Source: an uncultured Candidatus Nitrosopumilus sp.
GTDB taxonomy: Archaea > Thermoproteota > Nitrososphaeria > Nitrososphaerales > Nitrosopumilaceae
Direction of reading: 5' to 3'
Length of the DNA stretch: 60,477 nucleotides
NCBI GenBank assembly: GCA_905616385.1
Contig: CAJQSS010000005.1
Coordinates: 1-60,477 of the forward strand
In this document: one piece after another, positions 41,459-51,210 of the stretch
How the letters are laid out: each line of letters begins with the position of its first letter
Position numbering within the stretch: the stretch's first letter is position 1
Notes under the pieces: model-generated
Told to the model about the DNA's origin: nothing
Database searches by the model: none
The model's input: the letters and a program-made list of their open reading frames with translations, nothing else
Program-made: the position numbers and the translations under genes

Positions 41459-41866
41459 CTATGAGACATCATAGATAGTATTTGGAATAGTAGTATCAAG
41501 TTCATGAATTTCAGTTTTAATTTGAACATGACCAAATTCTTCATGTTCAACTTCCAGAACTATTGGATGAATTGACCAACCATATTTTGGCTTACTTGTA
41601 AATTGGACAATTTCTATAAATTCAGAATCTGTAAAAGATTTTTGAAATGAATTTTCCATTCCAAGTATTTCAAGTACAACTGAGGTAGTTTTATCAGATT
41701 TATCAAGATAAGAAATTTCAACATAACCGGTATCATAATAAATTGCTTCTAATTGAAAATTTTCACGAAGTGGGTCCTTATCATCAGTAGCACCACCAGT
41801 TAAAAATACAATTGCTAAAACAGTAAAAACACCAAGAAATATTGGAGGTCCTAATTTTTTAGCCAT
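41459..41866 (-). CDS. Membrane-anchored hypothetical protein
   Basis: 135 aa. One N-terminal span (PPIFLGVFTVLAIVFLTGGA), remainder extracytoplasmic, beta-rich. It may be a surface or lipid-anchored protein. Overlaps the stop of the M1 aminopeptidase by 8 bp on the same strand. No family recognised. Confidence 0.65.
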   Translation of the reverse strand: MAKKLGPPIFLGVFTVLAIVFLTGGATDDKDPLRENFQLEAIYYDTGYVEISYLDKSDKTTSVVLEILGMENSFQKSFTDSEFIEIVQFTSKPKYGWSIHPIVLEVEHEEFGHVQIKTEIHELDTTIPNTIYDVS

Positions 41867-44360
41867 TTTTGAATTCTTTTCGCATGGTTCTTAAGAATTT
41901 AGAATTAATTCGAATTCGTTCTAATGTTTGACTTTGTGTTCTTTCAGTACCAGGAGTAGGATTATTTTTAAAAAATAATTTAATTTCGTTTTCCATAGAG
42001 TCATCAGCTACACCAGCAATACTAGCCACAATACGATTAAACAGTGGATTGCCATGTCCAACTTTTTTATTGATATTTTTCCAATTTTTCTTTAACCATG
42101 GCCATAAAACTTTCTCACCATATGGATTACCAGCAACTTTCATTATTGGTAATTGCATGTTTTGAGAACGAACTTCAGGAGTTTGAGAAAAATTAAGTGT
42201 TCTAACAAGTAATTTTTTATCTTGAAATCCACACATTGCACCTAAGAAACGAAGTTTTTCCTCCATTGTTTTGGCATTTGTATATAATTTTTTTAATTCA
42301 GCAAAAGTTTTTGAATTTCCATTCCAAGCTGCAATGGAACAGGTTGTTTCAATCAAATCAGGAGATAAAGAACTAGGAGATTTTAAGAATTTTTGATATT
42401 TTCTAATTGCCTCATCAGTAACAGAATCATCATTCATTTTTCCTAAAACAGCTATTGTGAATGTACGTAATAATGCATCAGTATGTTTATCAGATTTTTG
42501 TGGTTCCCATCCAAGATTGGATAATATTTTTCGGAAGTAATTGATAGCATAACTTCGAATTTCTTCTATAAATTTTTCATCAAATGCACGGAAATATAAT
42601 GATGCCAAATTATGTGCAACATTAACAGATGCAAGGTAACTATCTTCATCAAAATATGCATCAGAGAAATCAAGATAATTTCTAACTTGTTCATCACCTG
42701 AAACACAAAGAGAAAATAAATCATTTTGTATAGCCCATCTATCAATTGGAGGTATACGTTTTTGATCAACTAACATTTTAAGATCAAGTAAAATTCCTTC
42801 ATCATATTTTACACGGTAGAATCCTTTTCGACCATAATTTGCAACAAAACCAATTGTATTTTTAGGTAATTTTACTGACATGGATTTTTTAGAAAATAAT
42901 GTTTTGGAAGTTTCTTTTTCTAAACCTAATGATAAAGGAATTGACCATAACCCCTTACTGAATTTTTTATCAGATTCAAGCAGGTATCGTTTTTGTTTGA
43001 TTTTTAAATTATTACCATCCTGATTAATTTCAACAAGAGGAAATCCAGGTTGTTTTAACCAAGTATTAATCATAGCAGTTACAGGCATGCCCGAAGCCTT
43101 GCCAATAGCATCCCACAAATCTTGACCTTTAGCATTTTTATATTTAAAATCAGAAAGATACTTTTTCAATCCTTTTTGGAAATTTGGCTCCCCAACATAG
43201 TTCTCCAACATTCGCAATACGCATCCACCTTTATCATATGAAATTGCATCAAAGATTTCTCGAATTTCAGCAGGAGAATTAACTTTGACATCAATTGGAT
43301 GAGTTGTCTTGAGTGAATCAAGTCCCATTGCTACATTCATTGCATCTTCAACAAATTGATTCCACAAATCCCATTCAGGATAAAATTTATCGACAAATTT
43401 TGTTGCCATAAAGGTTGCAAAACTTTCATTTAACCATAAATCATTCCACCATTTCATAGTAACCAAATTTCCAAACCACATGTGTGCAATTTCATGGGAA
43501 ATGACTTCTGCAATGAATTGTTTAGTTCTAGTTGAAGATGTTTTTGGATCATAAAGTAAAATTGTTTCTCTAAAAGTAATAGCACCCCAATTTTCCATAG
43601 CACCTGCAGCAAAATCAGGAACTGCAATTAAATCAAGTTTAGGTAAAGGGAATTTAATTCCAAAATATTTTTCATATGAAGTAAGAAGTTTTTTTCCTAA
43701 TTCTAAAGAGAATTTTCCTTTAGAAGTATTGCCTTTTGTAGTAACAACTCTAATCTGAATTTTACCAGCTTTACCTGTAAGATATTCAAATTCGCCTACT
43801 CCAAGATAAATTAAATATGTTGAAACAAGAGGTGTTTTTTGAAAATTATAAGTTGTTTTATTTCCAGTTTTTTTCTTTGTTTTAATGGGCATATTAGAAA
43901 TTGCAGTGAATTTATTATCAGTAATAATTGAAATTTCAAAAGTGGCTTTAGCCTCAGGCTCATCCCAACATGGAAATGCGCGTCTAGCATCTGCAGCTTC
44001 AAATTGAGTAGTTGCAAGATATTTGGTTTTACCATTTTGCTGATATTTACTACGATAGAATCCCAACAATCTATCATTTAAAATTCCTTCAAATTCTAAA
44101 TCAACAGTACATAAACCTCGAATTTTCTCTCCAAGTTTAATTTGTAATTCCTCTTTTTTTTCATTAATTTTAGGAGTAGATTCAATTATTTTCTGACCAG
44201 ATTTCACAATACAAGATTTTATTTTTAATTCAGCACAATTCATAGTTATTATATTTACAGATTTTTTACAATTAATTGAAATAGATTCTAAACCATCAAA
44301 AGTAAATTTTTTTAGATCAGGTTCAAAAGTTAATTTATAATTTAGAGGAGAAGGATCCAT
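41859..44360 (-). CDS. M1-family aminopeptidase
   Basis: 833 aa. Substrate-binding GAMENWGAITF (about residue 256), zinc site HEIAHMWFGNLVTMKWWNDLWLNESFATF (HEXXH-X18-E, about residues 291-319), and the catalytic Tyr in SYDKGGCVLRML. A long C-terminal ERAP1-like helical domain follows. Cleaves N-terminal amino acids from peptides, likely after proteasomal degradation. No signal peptide, so cytoplasmic. Confidence 0.97.
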   Translation of the reverse strand: MDPSPLNYKLTFEPDLKKFTFDGLESISINCKKSVNIITMNCAELKIKSCIVKSGQKIIESTPKINEKKEELQIKLGEKIRGLCTVDLEFEGILNDRLLGFYRSKYQQNGKTKYLATTQFEAADARRAFPCWDEPEAKATFEISIITDNKFTAISNMPIKTKKKTGNKTTYNFQKTPLVSTYLIYLGVGEFEYLTGKAGKIQIRVVTTKGNTSKGKFSLELGKKLLTSYEKYFGIKFPLPKLDLIAVPDFAAGAMENWGAITFRETILLYDPKTSSTRTKQFIAEVISHEIAHMWFGNLVTMKWWNDLWLNESFATFMATKFVDKFYPEWDLWNQFVEDAMNVAMGLDSLKTTHPIDVKVNSPAEIREIFDAISYDKGGCVLRMLENYVGEPNFQKGLKKYLSDFKYKNAKGQDLWDAIGKASGMPVTAMINTWLKQPGFPLVEINQDGNNLKIKQKRYLLESDKKFSKGLWSIPLSLGLEKETSKTLFSKKSMSVKLPKNTIGFVANYGRKGFYRVKYDEGILLDLKMLVDQKRIPPIDRWAIQNDLFSLCVSGDEQVRNYLDFSDAYFDEDSYLASVNVAHNLASLYFRAFDEKFIEEIRSYAINYFRKILSNLGWEPQKSDKHTDALLRTFTIAVLGKMNDDSVTDEAIRKYQKFLKSPSSLSPDLIETTCSIAAWNGNSKTFAELKKLYTNAKTMEEKLRFLGAMCGFQDKKLLVRTLNFSQTPEVRSQNMQLPIMKVAGNPYGEKVLWPWLKKNWKNINKKVGHGNPLFNRIVASIAGVADDSMENEIKLFFKNNPTPGTERTQSQTLERIRINSKFLRTMRKEFKNG

Positions 44361-44426
44361 ACTCCAGAGAGATTTTTAGCCTTTATGTAGATTTTCTATT
44401 TAATGGGGCGGAATTATTTTTAAAAA

Positions 44427-45356
44427 TTATTCAGAAACAGTTTTTGGTTTTGGAGTTTGATCTGCTTTTAATCCCTTGTACCGATTTCTAATTGTTACTT
44501 CTGTAACCCCTGCGGCTTCTGCAAGATCTCTTTGAGTAATGGATACTCCATTTTTAACACATGATAGATACAATGCTGTTGCTGCAAGACCCATTGGATC
44601 CTTACCTGCGGACTCTTTGCGTTCTTGTGCTTCTTTTAGTACCTTGACTGCATACCGTTTTGTTTTTTCAGATATTTCCAACTTGCTAGAAATTCTTGCA
44701 ATACATTGGATAGAATCCACAACAGGCATTTTTAATTCTAATTCATGATGAAGTAATCTATAACATCTTGCAATATCTTTTCTTTTTACGTTTGCAGAAT
44801 CGGCAATATCTTTTAAAGTTCTAGGGGTTGCAGTGTCTCGACATGCAGCATAAAGAGATGCAGCAATCATTGCAGAAATAGAACGTCCTCTAACTAATTT
44901 TTTTTCTAATGCTTTTCTGTAAATGTAAGCTGCTTTTTCAAGAACATTTGCAGGAACTGAAACTTTATCTTTTAATTTATTTAAATCACTAAGAGCTTGT
45001 CTAAGATTTCTATCAACAGGTTCATGAACTTGACTTCTACTATCCCAAGTTCTAAGACGTTCAATTGTACTTTTCATTGTTGTTGATAATGGTTTTCCAG
45101 ATGCATCTTTGTTTAGGGGATTGATTACAGTGGATAATCCCATATCATGGATCATTAGCGATGATGGTGCACCAGTTCTTGCAGGATCAGCTCCTCCATC
45201 TTTTTGAAATGATCTCCATTCAGGTCCAGATTCCTGAGATTTTTCTGAAACTACATAACCACATTTTGAGCAAAATTGCTCACCAGTAACATCATCAGTT
45301 AATAGAGAATTCTTCCCACAACGCAAGCAACTAGGAATTGAATTGGCAGTAACCAT
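44427..45356 (-). CDS. tfb: Transcription initiation factor IIB
   Basis: 309 aa. N-terminal zinc ribbon (CLRCGKNSLLTDDVTGEQFCSKCG), B-finger region (ESGPEWRSF), then two cyclin repeats (about residues 110-200 and 210-300). RDLAEAAGVTEVTIRNRYKGL in the second repeat forms the BRE-binding HTH. It recruits RNA polymerase to TBP-bound promoters. Archaea often carry several TFBs; this is one. Located 11 bp before the alba stop in the same direction. Confidence 0.97.
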   Translation of the reverse strand: MVTANSIPSCLRCGKNSLLTDDVTGEQFCSKCGYVVSEKSQESGPEWRSFQKDGGADPARTGAPSSLMIHDMGLSTVINPLNKDASGKPLSTTMKSTIERLRTWDSRSQVHEPVDRNLRQALSDLNKLKDKVSVPANVLEKAAYIYRKALEKKLVRGRSISAMIAASLYAACRDTATPRTLKDIADSANVKRKDIARCYRLLHHELELKMPVVDSIQCIARISSKLEISEKTKRYAVKVLKEAQERKESAGKDPMGLAATALYLSCVKNGVSITQRDLAEAAGVTEVTIRNRYKGLKADQTPKPKTVSE

Positions 45357-45366
45357 ATTGATAACC

Positions 45367-45651
45367 TTATGCAGCAGTCCTTTTTATAGAAATGTCTATT
45401 GTTGAAACGTCCCTGTTTCTACCATCTGAAGCTACTAATGCTTCTGAACCAATTCTAACATCTTCAATTTGAAATGCAGGGTGAGTTTTCTTTAGAACTA
45501 CCTGTGCCACATCAATGGCAATAGCAGTAGTTAGACCTCTTGCTTTGATTGTAACTAAAGGTTGAGTAGCTAATTGAATAATTGCAGAAGTAACATAAGT
45601 CATCAAGGGTTTTTTACCAATATAGATCGTATCTTTTGAATTATTAGACAT
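45367..45651 (-). CDS. albA: Alba DNA/RNA-binding chromatin protein
   Basis: 94 aa. TIYIGKKPLMTYVTSAIIQLATQ is the conserved Alba N-terminus with Lys for nucleic acid binding. TIKARGLTTAIAIDVAQVVLKK follows. Alba packages DNA and binds RNA, and is acetylated on the N-terminal Lys in some archaea. It is the first gene of an Alba-TFB operon, and also interacts logically with the H1-like protein at 0.7 kb as nucleoid components. Confidence 0.95.
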   Translation of the reverse strand: MSNNSKDTIYIGKKPLMTYVTSAIIQLATQPLVTIKARGLTTAIAIDVAQVVLKKTHPAFQIEDVRIGSEALVASDGRNRDVSTIDISIKRTAA

Positions 45652-45854
45652 ACAAGATTAATTTTCAGGTCTAATTTAAAGGAGATAGTTCAATTAGTCA
45701 TGGATCAATTAAGGTAGAAAAGAGTCAAAGGGAGGAAAACAGAATTTTATTTTAAGTATTTGATGCATAATTAAATCAAAATAGAACAGTTTTTGATTTC
45801 ATATTAGATCAAAAAAAATAAACCTTTTAAAATATACACAATAAAACGATAATT

Positions 45855-46277
45855 ATGAAACAAAAAAATGCATCACGAAGCATCAAAATTTTAGTGGCTA
45901 AATTAGGATTAGATGGTCATGATAGAGGGGCATTGGTACTGTGTAGAGCATTTAGAGATGCAGGTATGGAAGTCATCTATTCAGGGTTATTTGCTACGCC
46001 AGATAGAATTGCACAAATTGCAGAAGATGAAGATGTAGATGCAGTTGCAATGAGTTTGTTAAATGGTGCACACGGAACATTGTTTCCAAGAGTGGTAAAA
46101 ACAATACAAAAGAAAGGTATCAAAGATGTTTTAATTGTAGGAGGAGGAGTAATTCCAGAAATAGATCATGCAGATTTAATTAAATCAGGAGTAGACCATG
46201 TATTTGGTCCAGGTACACCATTATCAACAATTATTGATCATATCAATACAGGTGTATCAAAATTAAGAAAAATATAA
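45855..46277 (+). CDS. mcmA2: Methylmalonyl-CoA mutase, B12-binding small subunit
   Basis: 140 aa. KILVAKLGLDGHDRGALVLCRAFRDAGMEVIYSG carries the DxHxxG cobalamin-ligand motif (DGHDRG). SLLNGAHGTLFP and IVGGGVIPEIDHADLI follow. It binds adenosylcobalamin and pairs with the large subunit encoded 5.4 kb away on the opposite strand. Split subunits are common in archaea. A clear ACACAATAAAACGATAATT spacer precedes the ATG. Confidence 0.96.
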   Translation: MKQKNASRSIKILVAKLGLDGHDRGALVLCRAFRDAGMEVIYSGLFATPDRIAQIAEDEDVDAVAMSLLNGAHGTLFPRVVKTIQKKGIKDVLIVGGGVIPEIDHADLIKSGVDHVFGPGTPLSTIIDHINTGVSKLRKI

Positions 46278-46289
46278 AATAAAAAAAGA

Positions 46290-47288
46290 TTATTCTGTGG
46301 AATCAGGCCACATCATTTTACGCATTTGTTTACCAACTTTTTCAATTTGGTGTTCATCATTTTTCTTCATGTATTGATCAAATGCATCTTTACCTTTACT
46401 TTGATATTCAGATATCCACTCGCTGTTGAAAGTACCATCTTGAATCATGGTGAGAACTTTTTTCATGTTATCTTTGCTTGCAGCATCCATAACCATAGGT
46501 CCACGTGTCAAACCACCATATCTAGCAGTTTCACTTACACGTCTCCACATACCATTAATTCCATATCGTTGAATCATATCTACAATTAGTTTGAGTTCAT
46601 GTAAAACTTCAAAGTATGCAATTTCAGGTTGATATCCTCCTTCAACTAAAGTTTCAAATGCATTTGTTACCATAGAAGCTGCACCACCACAAAGGTCTGC
46701 TTGTTCACCAAACCAATCAGTTTCAACTTCTTCTTTGAAAGTTGTTTTGATTAATCCAGCTCGTGCACTACCAATTGCTTTTGCAATTCCTAAAGTTCTA
46801 TCCCAAGCTTTTCCTGAAAAATCTTGTTCAACTGCAACAATAGATGGAGTTCCAAAGTTATCAAGATAAGTTTCTCTAACTTTAGAGCCAGGTCCCTTTG
46901 GAGCGACCATAATGAGATCAACATTACTTGATGCTTCAATCCATTTCCAATAAATTGCAGCTGCATGAGAAAATGACAATGCTTTTCCTTCTGAAAGATT
47001 TGGTTCGATTTCATCTTTGTAAATTTGACCCTGAATCATATCTGGAATTAAGATGTGAATAATATCTCCTTGTTTGGTTGCATCTGCAACAGACATTACT
47101 TTATGACCATCAGCTTCGGCTTTTTTCCAGCTTTTACCACCTTCTTTAAGACCGACAATAACATTGAGACCAGAGTCTTTCATGTTATTTGCTTGCGCAT
47201 CACCTTGAATTCCATAACCGATTACAGCGACAATTTGATCCTTTATAGGATCTAGACTGATATCGTTATCTTTCCATGTTTTTGCCAT
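46290..47288 (-). CDS. ilvC: Ketol-acid reductoisomerase
   Basis: 332 aa from the ATG at 47288 (MAKTWKDNDISLDPIK); the longer frame adds an unlike hydrophobic leader. Rossmann GYGIQGDAQANNMKDSG, the substrate domain VAPKGPGSKVRETY and DWFGEQADLCGG. Converts acetolactate to the valine/leucine precursor using NADPH and Mg. Class I (short) KARI. Convergent with mcmA2 (12-bp gap). Confidence 0.97.
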   Translation of the reverse strand: MAKTWKDNDISLDPIKDQIVAVIGYGIQGDAQANNMKDSGLNVIVGLKEGGKSWKKAEADGHKVMSVADATKQGDIIHILIPDMIQGQIYKDEIEPNLSEGKALSFSHAAAIYWKWIEASSNVDLIMVAPKGPGSKVRETYLDNFGTPSIVAVEQDFSGKAWDRTLGIAKAIGSARAGLIKTTFKEEVETDWFGEQADLCGGAASMVTNAFETLVEGGYQPEIAYFEVLHELKLIVDMIQRYGINGMWRRVSETARYGGLTRGPMVMDAASKDNMKKVLTMIQDGTFNSEWISEYQSKGKDAFDQYMKKNDEHQIEKVGKQMRKMMWPDSTE

Positions 47289-47344
47289 AACTATCATAAA
47301 AAATGTGCAAATATTAACTATGAAATACATTCAAGGTAAAAAAA

Positions 47345-47464
47345 CTAAATTTCAATAACATTGTCACATGAACGACATTTTACAGTGACTTTTTCTCCTG
47401 AAAGTCGTATGAATCTTTTAGAACCACATTTAGGACAAATAGGGCAAGAACGTGGGGACTCCAT
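47345..47464 (-). CDS. Zinc-ribbon microprotein (39 aa)
   Basis: 39 codons (starting MESPRSCPICPKCGSKRF) with CPKCG and CRSCD pairs and a beta-hairpin between them, the classic zinc-ribbon layout of 35-40 residues. A real gene is likely on the basis of motif completeness. It lies between ilvC and the EF-Tu-like gene on the same strand. Confidence 0.7.
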   Translation of the reverse strand: MESPRSCPICPKCGSKRFIRLSGEKVTVKCRSCDNVIEI

Positions 47465-47486
47465 CAAATAGTTAAGATAATGTAGA

Positions 47487-48407
47487 TTATATTATTTTTC
47501 CACTACCCAAGATACGAATAGTTGTAGATTCAGGTTTTAAAATTACAGCAATATCATTTTTTTTACAAACAATTGGTTTCTCAAAAATTAGTTTTAATGG
47601 AGATATTGATAAAAATTTTGCAGCTTTAACTTGCAACCCAATACTAACAAGACAACCTTGGTTTTCTGTAATGTCATTTTTATAAAATGGACTTTTCTTA
47701 AAGTCCAATTCAATTTCAGTTTTAACATCAACAACATTTTCAGCAGAGATAACATCACCACGTCCAACTTCATCAGGTTTTGCGCCCTTTACTGCAATTC
47801 CAACTCTTGCAGGATAAACAGATTCAGTAACAGGATCATCATGCATTTGAATGGATTTTATTAAAACATCAATTCCCTGAGGGTATAATTTCAAATTATC
47901 ATATTGTTTTATTGTTCCACCAGTAACCTTGCCTAAAATTACAGTTCCAACACCTTTAACATCAAAACAATGATCAATTACCATCTCAGGAGGATCAGTG
48001 CTAGCTAGAAGTTGTAGTTTATTCATTTCTTCTTTAATTTTATCAGGTTCAACTTTCAAATATTTTTCAACTACGGTTCCCTTAATCATCATGCCAAGTT
48101 TTGATTCATCAACATCAAAAGTATGAGACAAAATTCCTTTTTCCTTACCTAAAGAATCAAGGGCGATGATTTGCTCTCCAGTAAATTTATCTAATTTATC
48201 AACATGAAATATTACATACTCAGCCAAATTAATTGCTTGAAACAGAGGTTGAATTTTTTCAGGAAAACCATTTGGAACAACCCATGTTTTGATTATATCA
48301 GATTCCTTACGATCGTACAGAGTTAGATCAGTTTCAGTTCCCTTTTTTCCAAATTCAGATGCAAGGTCCTGTTTACCTAAAATTACAAAATTGATAGATT
48401 GAATCAT
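47487..48407 (-). CDS. EF-Tu/SelB-like protein with degenerate G domain
   Basis: 306 aa. Residues about 140-220 form EF-Tu domain II (VIDHCFDVKGVGTVILGKVTGGTIKQYDNLKLYP..RVGIAVKGAKPDEVGRGDVIS) and the C-terminal 80 form domain III. The N-terminal 130 residues keep the G-domain strand pattern, but lack the P-loop GxxxxGK[ST] and NKxD motifs (NFVILGKQDLASEFG), so GTP binding is doubtful. It is related to SelB/EF-1A but probably a non-GTPase paralogue. Real function unknown; an RNA-binding adaptor is possible. Confidence 0.8.
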   Translation of the reverse strand: MIQSINFVILGKQDLASEFGKKGTETDLTLYDRKESDIIKTWVVPNGFPEKIQPLFQAINLAEYVIFHVDKLDKFTGEQIIALDSLGKEKGILSHTFDVDESKLGMMIKGTVVEKYLKVEPDKIKEEMNKLQLLASTDPPEMVIDHCFDVKGVGTVILGKVTGGTIKQYDNLKLYPQGIDVLIKSIQMHDDPVTESVYPARVGIAVKGAKPDEVGRGDVISAENVVDVKTEIELDFKKSPFYKNDITENQGCLVSIGLQVKAAKFLSISPLKLIFEKPIVCKKNDIAVILKPESTTIRILGSGKII

Positions 48408-48460
48408 AATTATTAAATAAAAAATTCGTTCTTATGAATTTTTGAATTCAAAAAGATGGA

Positions 48461-48577
48461 TTAATGTTTATGACTTTTGATACAACTATCACAAAATTCA
48501 GAACCACAGTCATCACAAGAGATTAGTTGTCCAGGGCGATATCCTGTAAAGCAATTATCGCAACTTGTACCATTCAT
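48461..48577 (-). CDS. Zinc-finger microprotein (38 aa)
   Basis: 38 codons (starting MNGTSCDNCFTGYRPGQLIS) with CDNC, CDDC and CDSC pairs and a His-rich end, suitable for one or two zinc ions (B-box or RING-like spacing). Complete start and stop. Function unknown. Confidence 0.65.
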   Translation of the reverse strand: MNGTSCDNCFTGYRPGQLISCDDCGSEFCDSCIKSHKH

Positions 48578-48619
48578 ATCATTGTAAATGACTTTAATTT
48601 TAAAAAGATATCAGTACGT

Positions 48620-48727
48620 TTAGCAAGGATATTCAGAAAGATCCAAATGAGTTTCAGATTTTTCATCTAAGATGTTAAAATGATACAAAATAGATTTGTT
48701 AGAAGAGAGCAATTTACTAGAGGTCAT
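48620..48727 (-). CDS. Possible 35-aa microprotein
   Basis: 35 codons (starting MTSSKLLSSNKSILYHFNIL). Composition is ordinary, no known motif. A TATTGTATATG-like stretch just before the ATG looks promoter-like but too close. Reported with caution. Confidence 0.3.
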   Translation of the reverse strand: MTSSKLLSSNKSILYHFNILDEKSETHLDLSEYPC

Positions 48728-48799
48728 ATACAATAATTAATCAATATCCCTATAAAAAAATGACGTACCAAAGATACTAGTACCTACATAATTGAAAAT

Positions 48800-49552
48800 C
48801 TATGGAAATTTATTCAATACAGAAACATAACTTGCAAATCTATGATTTTTAGGCTTCAATAAAGTTTGGCGGTATTTTGAAATAGGTTTTCCAGTTGCAC
48901 CATTAAGACCCAATGGACCTTTAACGAATTTTTCCTTATCTGCCCAAGATAACACCTCATCTGATGGGGCATAGTGGTTTACAATTTTTGTATTAACAGT
49001 ATCTTGAAGAATTTTTGCATATTTTTTTGATGAGGGAACATCATTAGTGATAGATGCACCAAAAAAATACACACTTTCAACGATCCCAATATTTTTTTTC
49101 TTTTTTGTAAGATATTCTAAGGTACTGAGAATTACCTGAGTGCCAAGAGAATGACCAATTAAACGAATTTTTGTATTAGGACTATTCACTTTAAAATCTT
49201 CAATAAACTTTCCAAGATTACGCCCATTTTTCTTTGCAATAACTTGTCCTGCAGCCAATGATCTTTTGGCATGTTTGATTAAATGAGCACCAGTTATGTT
49301 AGAATCATAACTATATCCAATTACAGGATATGAATAGTTTAATTTTTTTAATTTATTTTTTGCCAAAACAACTTTTGCAATTGCTCCAGCATTATCATTT
49401 CTTAACCCATGAATCATAATTGTTAATTCTTTGGAATCAATTAATTTTTTAAAATCTTTTTTTGGATATAGATAGTATGAATTATTTTTAATAGTTTTTC
49501 CGGTTAGTAAATCATAATACCCACGAGTTGAAATTCGGGCAACAGGTTTCAT
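48800..49552 (-). CDS. Alpha/beta-hydrolase (lipase/esterase-like)
   Basis: 250 aa. Nucleophile elbow GHSLGTQVIL (Ser about residue 137), preceded by ELTIMIHGLRND (oxyanion strand). DEVLSW and a later His (KNHRFASY) complete a probable Ser-Asp-His triad. It resembles DUF726/lipase-like hydrolases. Substrate unknown. Begins 2 bp after metG stop, probably co-transcribed. Confidence 0.8.
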   Translation of the reverse strand: MKPVARISTRGYYDLLTGKTIKNNSYYLYPKKDFKKLIDSKELTIMIHGLRNDNAGAIAKVVLAKNKLKKLNYSYPVIGYSYDSNITGAHLIKHAKRSLAAGQVIAKKNGRNLGKFIEDFKVNSPNTKIRLIGHSLGTQVILSTLEYLTKKKKNIGIVESVYFFGASITNDVPSSKKYAKILQDTVNTKIVNHYAPSDEVLSWADKEKFVKGPLGLNGATGKPISKYRQTLLKPKNHRFASYVSVLNKFP

Positions 49553-49554
49553 AG

Positions 49555-51210
49555 TTATTCAGAGGGACCTAATTCTGTTTTATATTTTTCAATATCAGAT
49601 TTTTCAATTCTGGCAAACAACGGAGAAGGATCACCCAATATGTGTCCAGATGAAATACCCAATTCAGATTGGGAGGACCATGAAATATCTGCTACATTTC
49701 CAGCAATTCCAAGCTGATTCCAAATTTTTTGGGCAGATTCAGGCATAAATGGGAAGATTGCTATGGCAAAACTTCTAACAGCATTTACAGAAAGGTATAC
49801 ACAATTTGTAGTACCAGGGCCATTTTTCCAAGGTTCCTTGTGTTGAAAGTACTGGTTGAAAAAAGAAGAGGCTTCCATTATTTTCTTTAGTGCCCTATCC
49901 AAATGATTTTGCTCCATTAAAGTAGAAACATCAGCTGCAAGTGATTTTATTTTTTGCTCTGCTTCAGAATCTTTTTCATCAAATGATTCAGTCTCAGGAA
50001 TTTTTCCATCAAATGTTTTTTTTGTAAATCCTAAAGCACGATTAACAAAGTTTCCAAGATTGCCAATTAATTCAGAATTTATTCTAGTTGTAAAATCATC
50101 CCAATCAAAATTCAAATCATCTTGAGAATACGGATTAATAGAAACAAGATAAAATCTCAAATAATCAGCAGGGTAATATTCTAAAAATTGCTTTAATCCA
50201 ATATACCAATTTCTACTTTTTGATATTTTTTTTCCTTGAAGTGTAAGATGACCTCGTGTTGGAATATAATCAGGTAACTTGTATTCTTGATTAATACCCA
50301 ATCTCATTGCAGGTAAGAAAAGATAATGATGATACACAATATCTTTTCCAATAAAATGATAAATGTCTGCAGAGTTCCAAAACTCTTTTCCATCTATTCC
50401 CTTATCATTAAGGAATTTTAATGCAGTTGAAATGTATGCCAAGTGATTGTCAAACCAACCATAAAACACCTTACCTTCTGCACCATCAAGAGGTACAGGA
50501 ACACCCCAAGGAATATCTCTTGTAATATCCCAATCAATTAATCCAGATTTTATCCAATTTTGAACGTATTTTTTTACATCTTTTTGAAGAGTAGTAGTTT
50601 CATCTAGCCATTTGGATAATGAATCAGCAAAATTTTTGAGTTTAAAAAAATAATGATTAGTTTTTTCTTTAGTTGGAGTTTGACCGCAAAGAGAACATTT
50701 AGGGTCAGTGATTTCTTCAGGCACACGTCCACAACTTTCACATAAATCAGAATATTGATCCTCAGCCTTACAATAAGGGCAAATACCTTTTACATATCTG
50801 TCAGGAAGGAATTTTTTATCATTATTACAGTAAAATTGAATTATTTCTTTTTGATAAATATGACCAGCATCATTTAATTTCTTAAAAACATCTTGAACAA
50901 ATTCAATATTTTCTGAAGAACTTGTTTTGTAAAAATAATCAAAATCAATACCAAATGCAGTAAAATCATCATAATCACGTTTATTCCAATGAGCAACATA
51001 ATCTGCAGGGGTTTTTCCTTGTTTTTCAGATTGAATTAGAATTGGAGTTCCAAAATCATCAGATGCACAAACATAGTATGCCTCAACTCCATTTTGTTTT
51101 AAGAATCTAGTTGTAACATCAGCAGGAAGATATGTAGATGCAACATGGCCCAAATGGATCTCACCGTTTGCATATGGTAAGGCACTTGTAATTATAGCTC
51201 TTTTATTCAT
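49555..51210 (-). CDS. metG: Methionyl-tRNA synthetase
   Basis: 551 aa. Class I motif HLGH (YANGEIHLGHVAS) and KISKS (GKKISKSRNW). Two zinc knuckles (CPYCKAEDQYSDLCESCG and CSLCG) about residues 140-180. C-terminal anticodon-binding helices. No appended tRNA-binding (Trbp111-like) domain, so it is a monomer-type enzyme. Charges Met-tRNA for initiation and elongation. Confidence 0.97.
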   Translation of the reverse strand: MNKRAIITSALPYANGEIHLGHVASTYLPADVTTRFLKQNGVEAYYVCASDDFGTPILIQSEKQGKTPADYVAHWNKRDYDDFTAFGIDFDYFYKTSSSENIEFVQDVFKKLNDAGHIYQKEIIQFYCNNDKKFLPDRYVKGICPYCKAEDQYSDLCESCGRVPEEITDPKCSLCGQTPTKEKTNHYFFKLKNFADSLSKWLDETTTLQKDVKKYVQNWIKSGLIDWDITRDIPWGVPVPLDGAEGKVFYGWFDNHLAYISTALKFLNDKGIDGKEFWNSADIYHFIGKDIVYHHYLFLPAMRLGINQEYKLPDYIPTRGHLTLQGKKISKSRNWYIGLKQFLEYYPADYLRFYLVSINPYSQDDLNFDWDDFTTRINSELIGNLGNFVNRALGFTKKTFDGKIPETESFDEKDSEAEQKIKSLAADVSTLMEQNHLDRALKKIMEASSFFNQYFQHKEPWKNGPGTTNCVYLSVNAVRSFAIAIFPFMPESAQKIWNQLGIAGNVADISWSSQSELGISSGHILGDPSPLFARIEKSDIEKYKTELGPSE

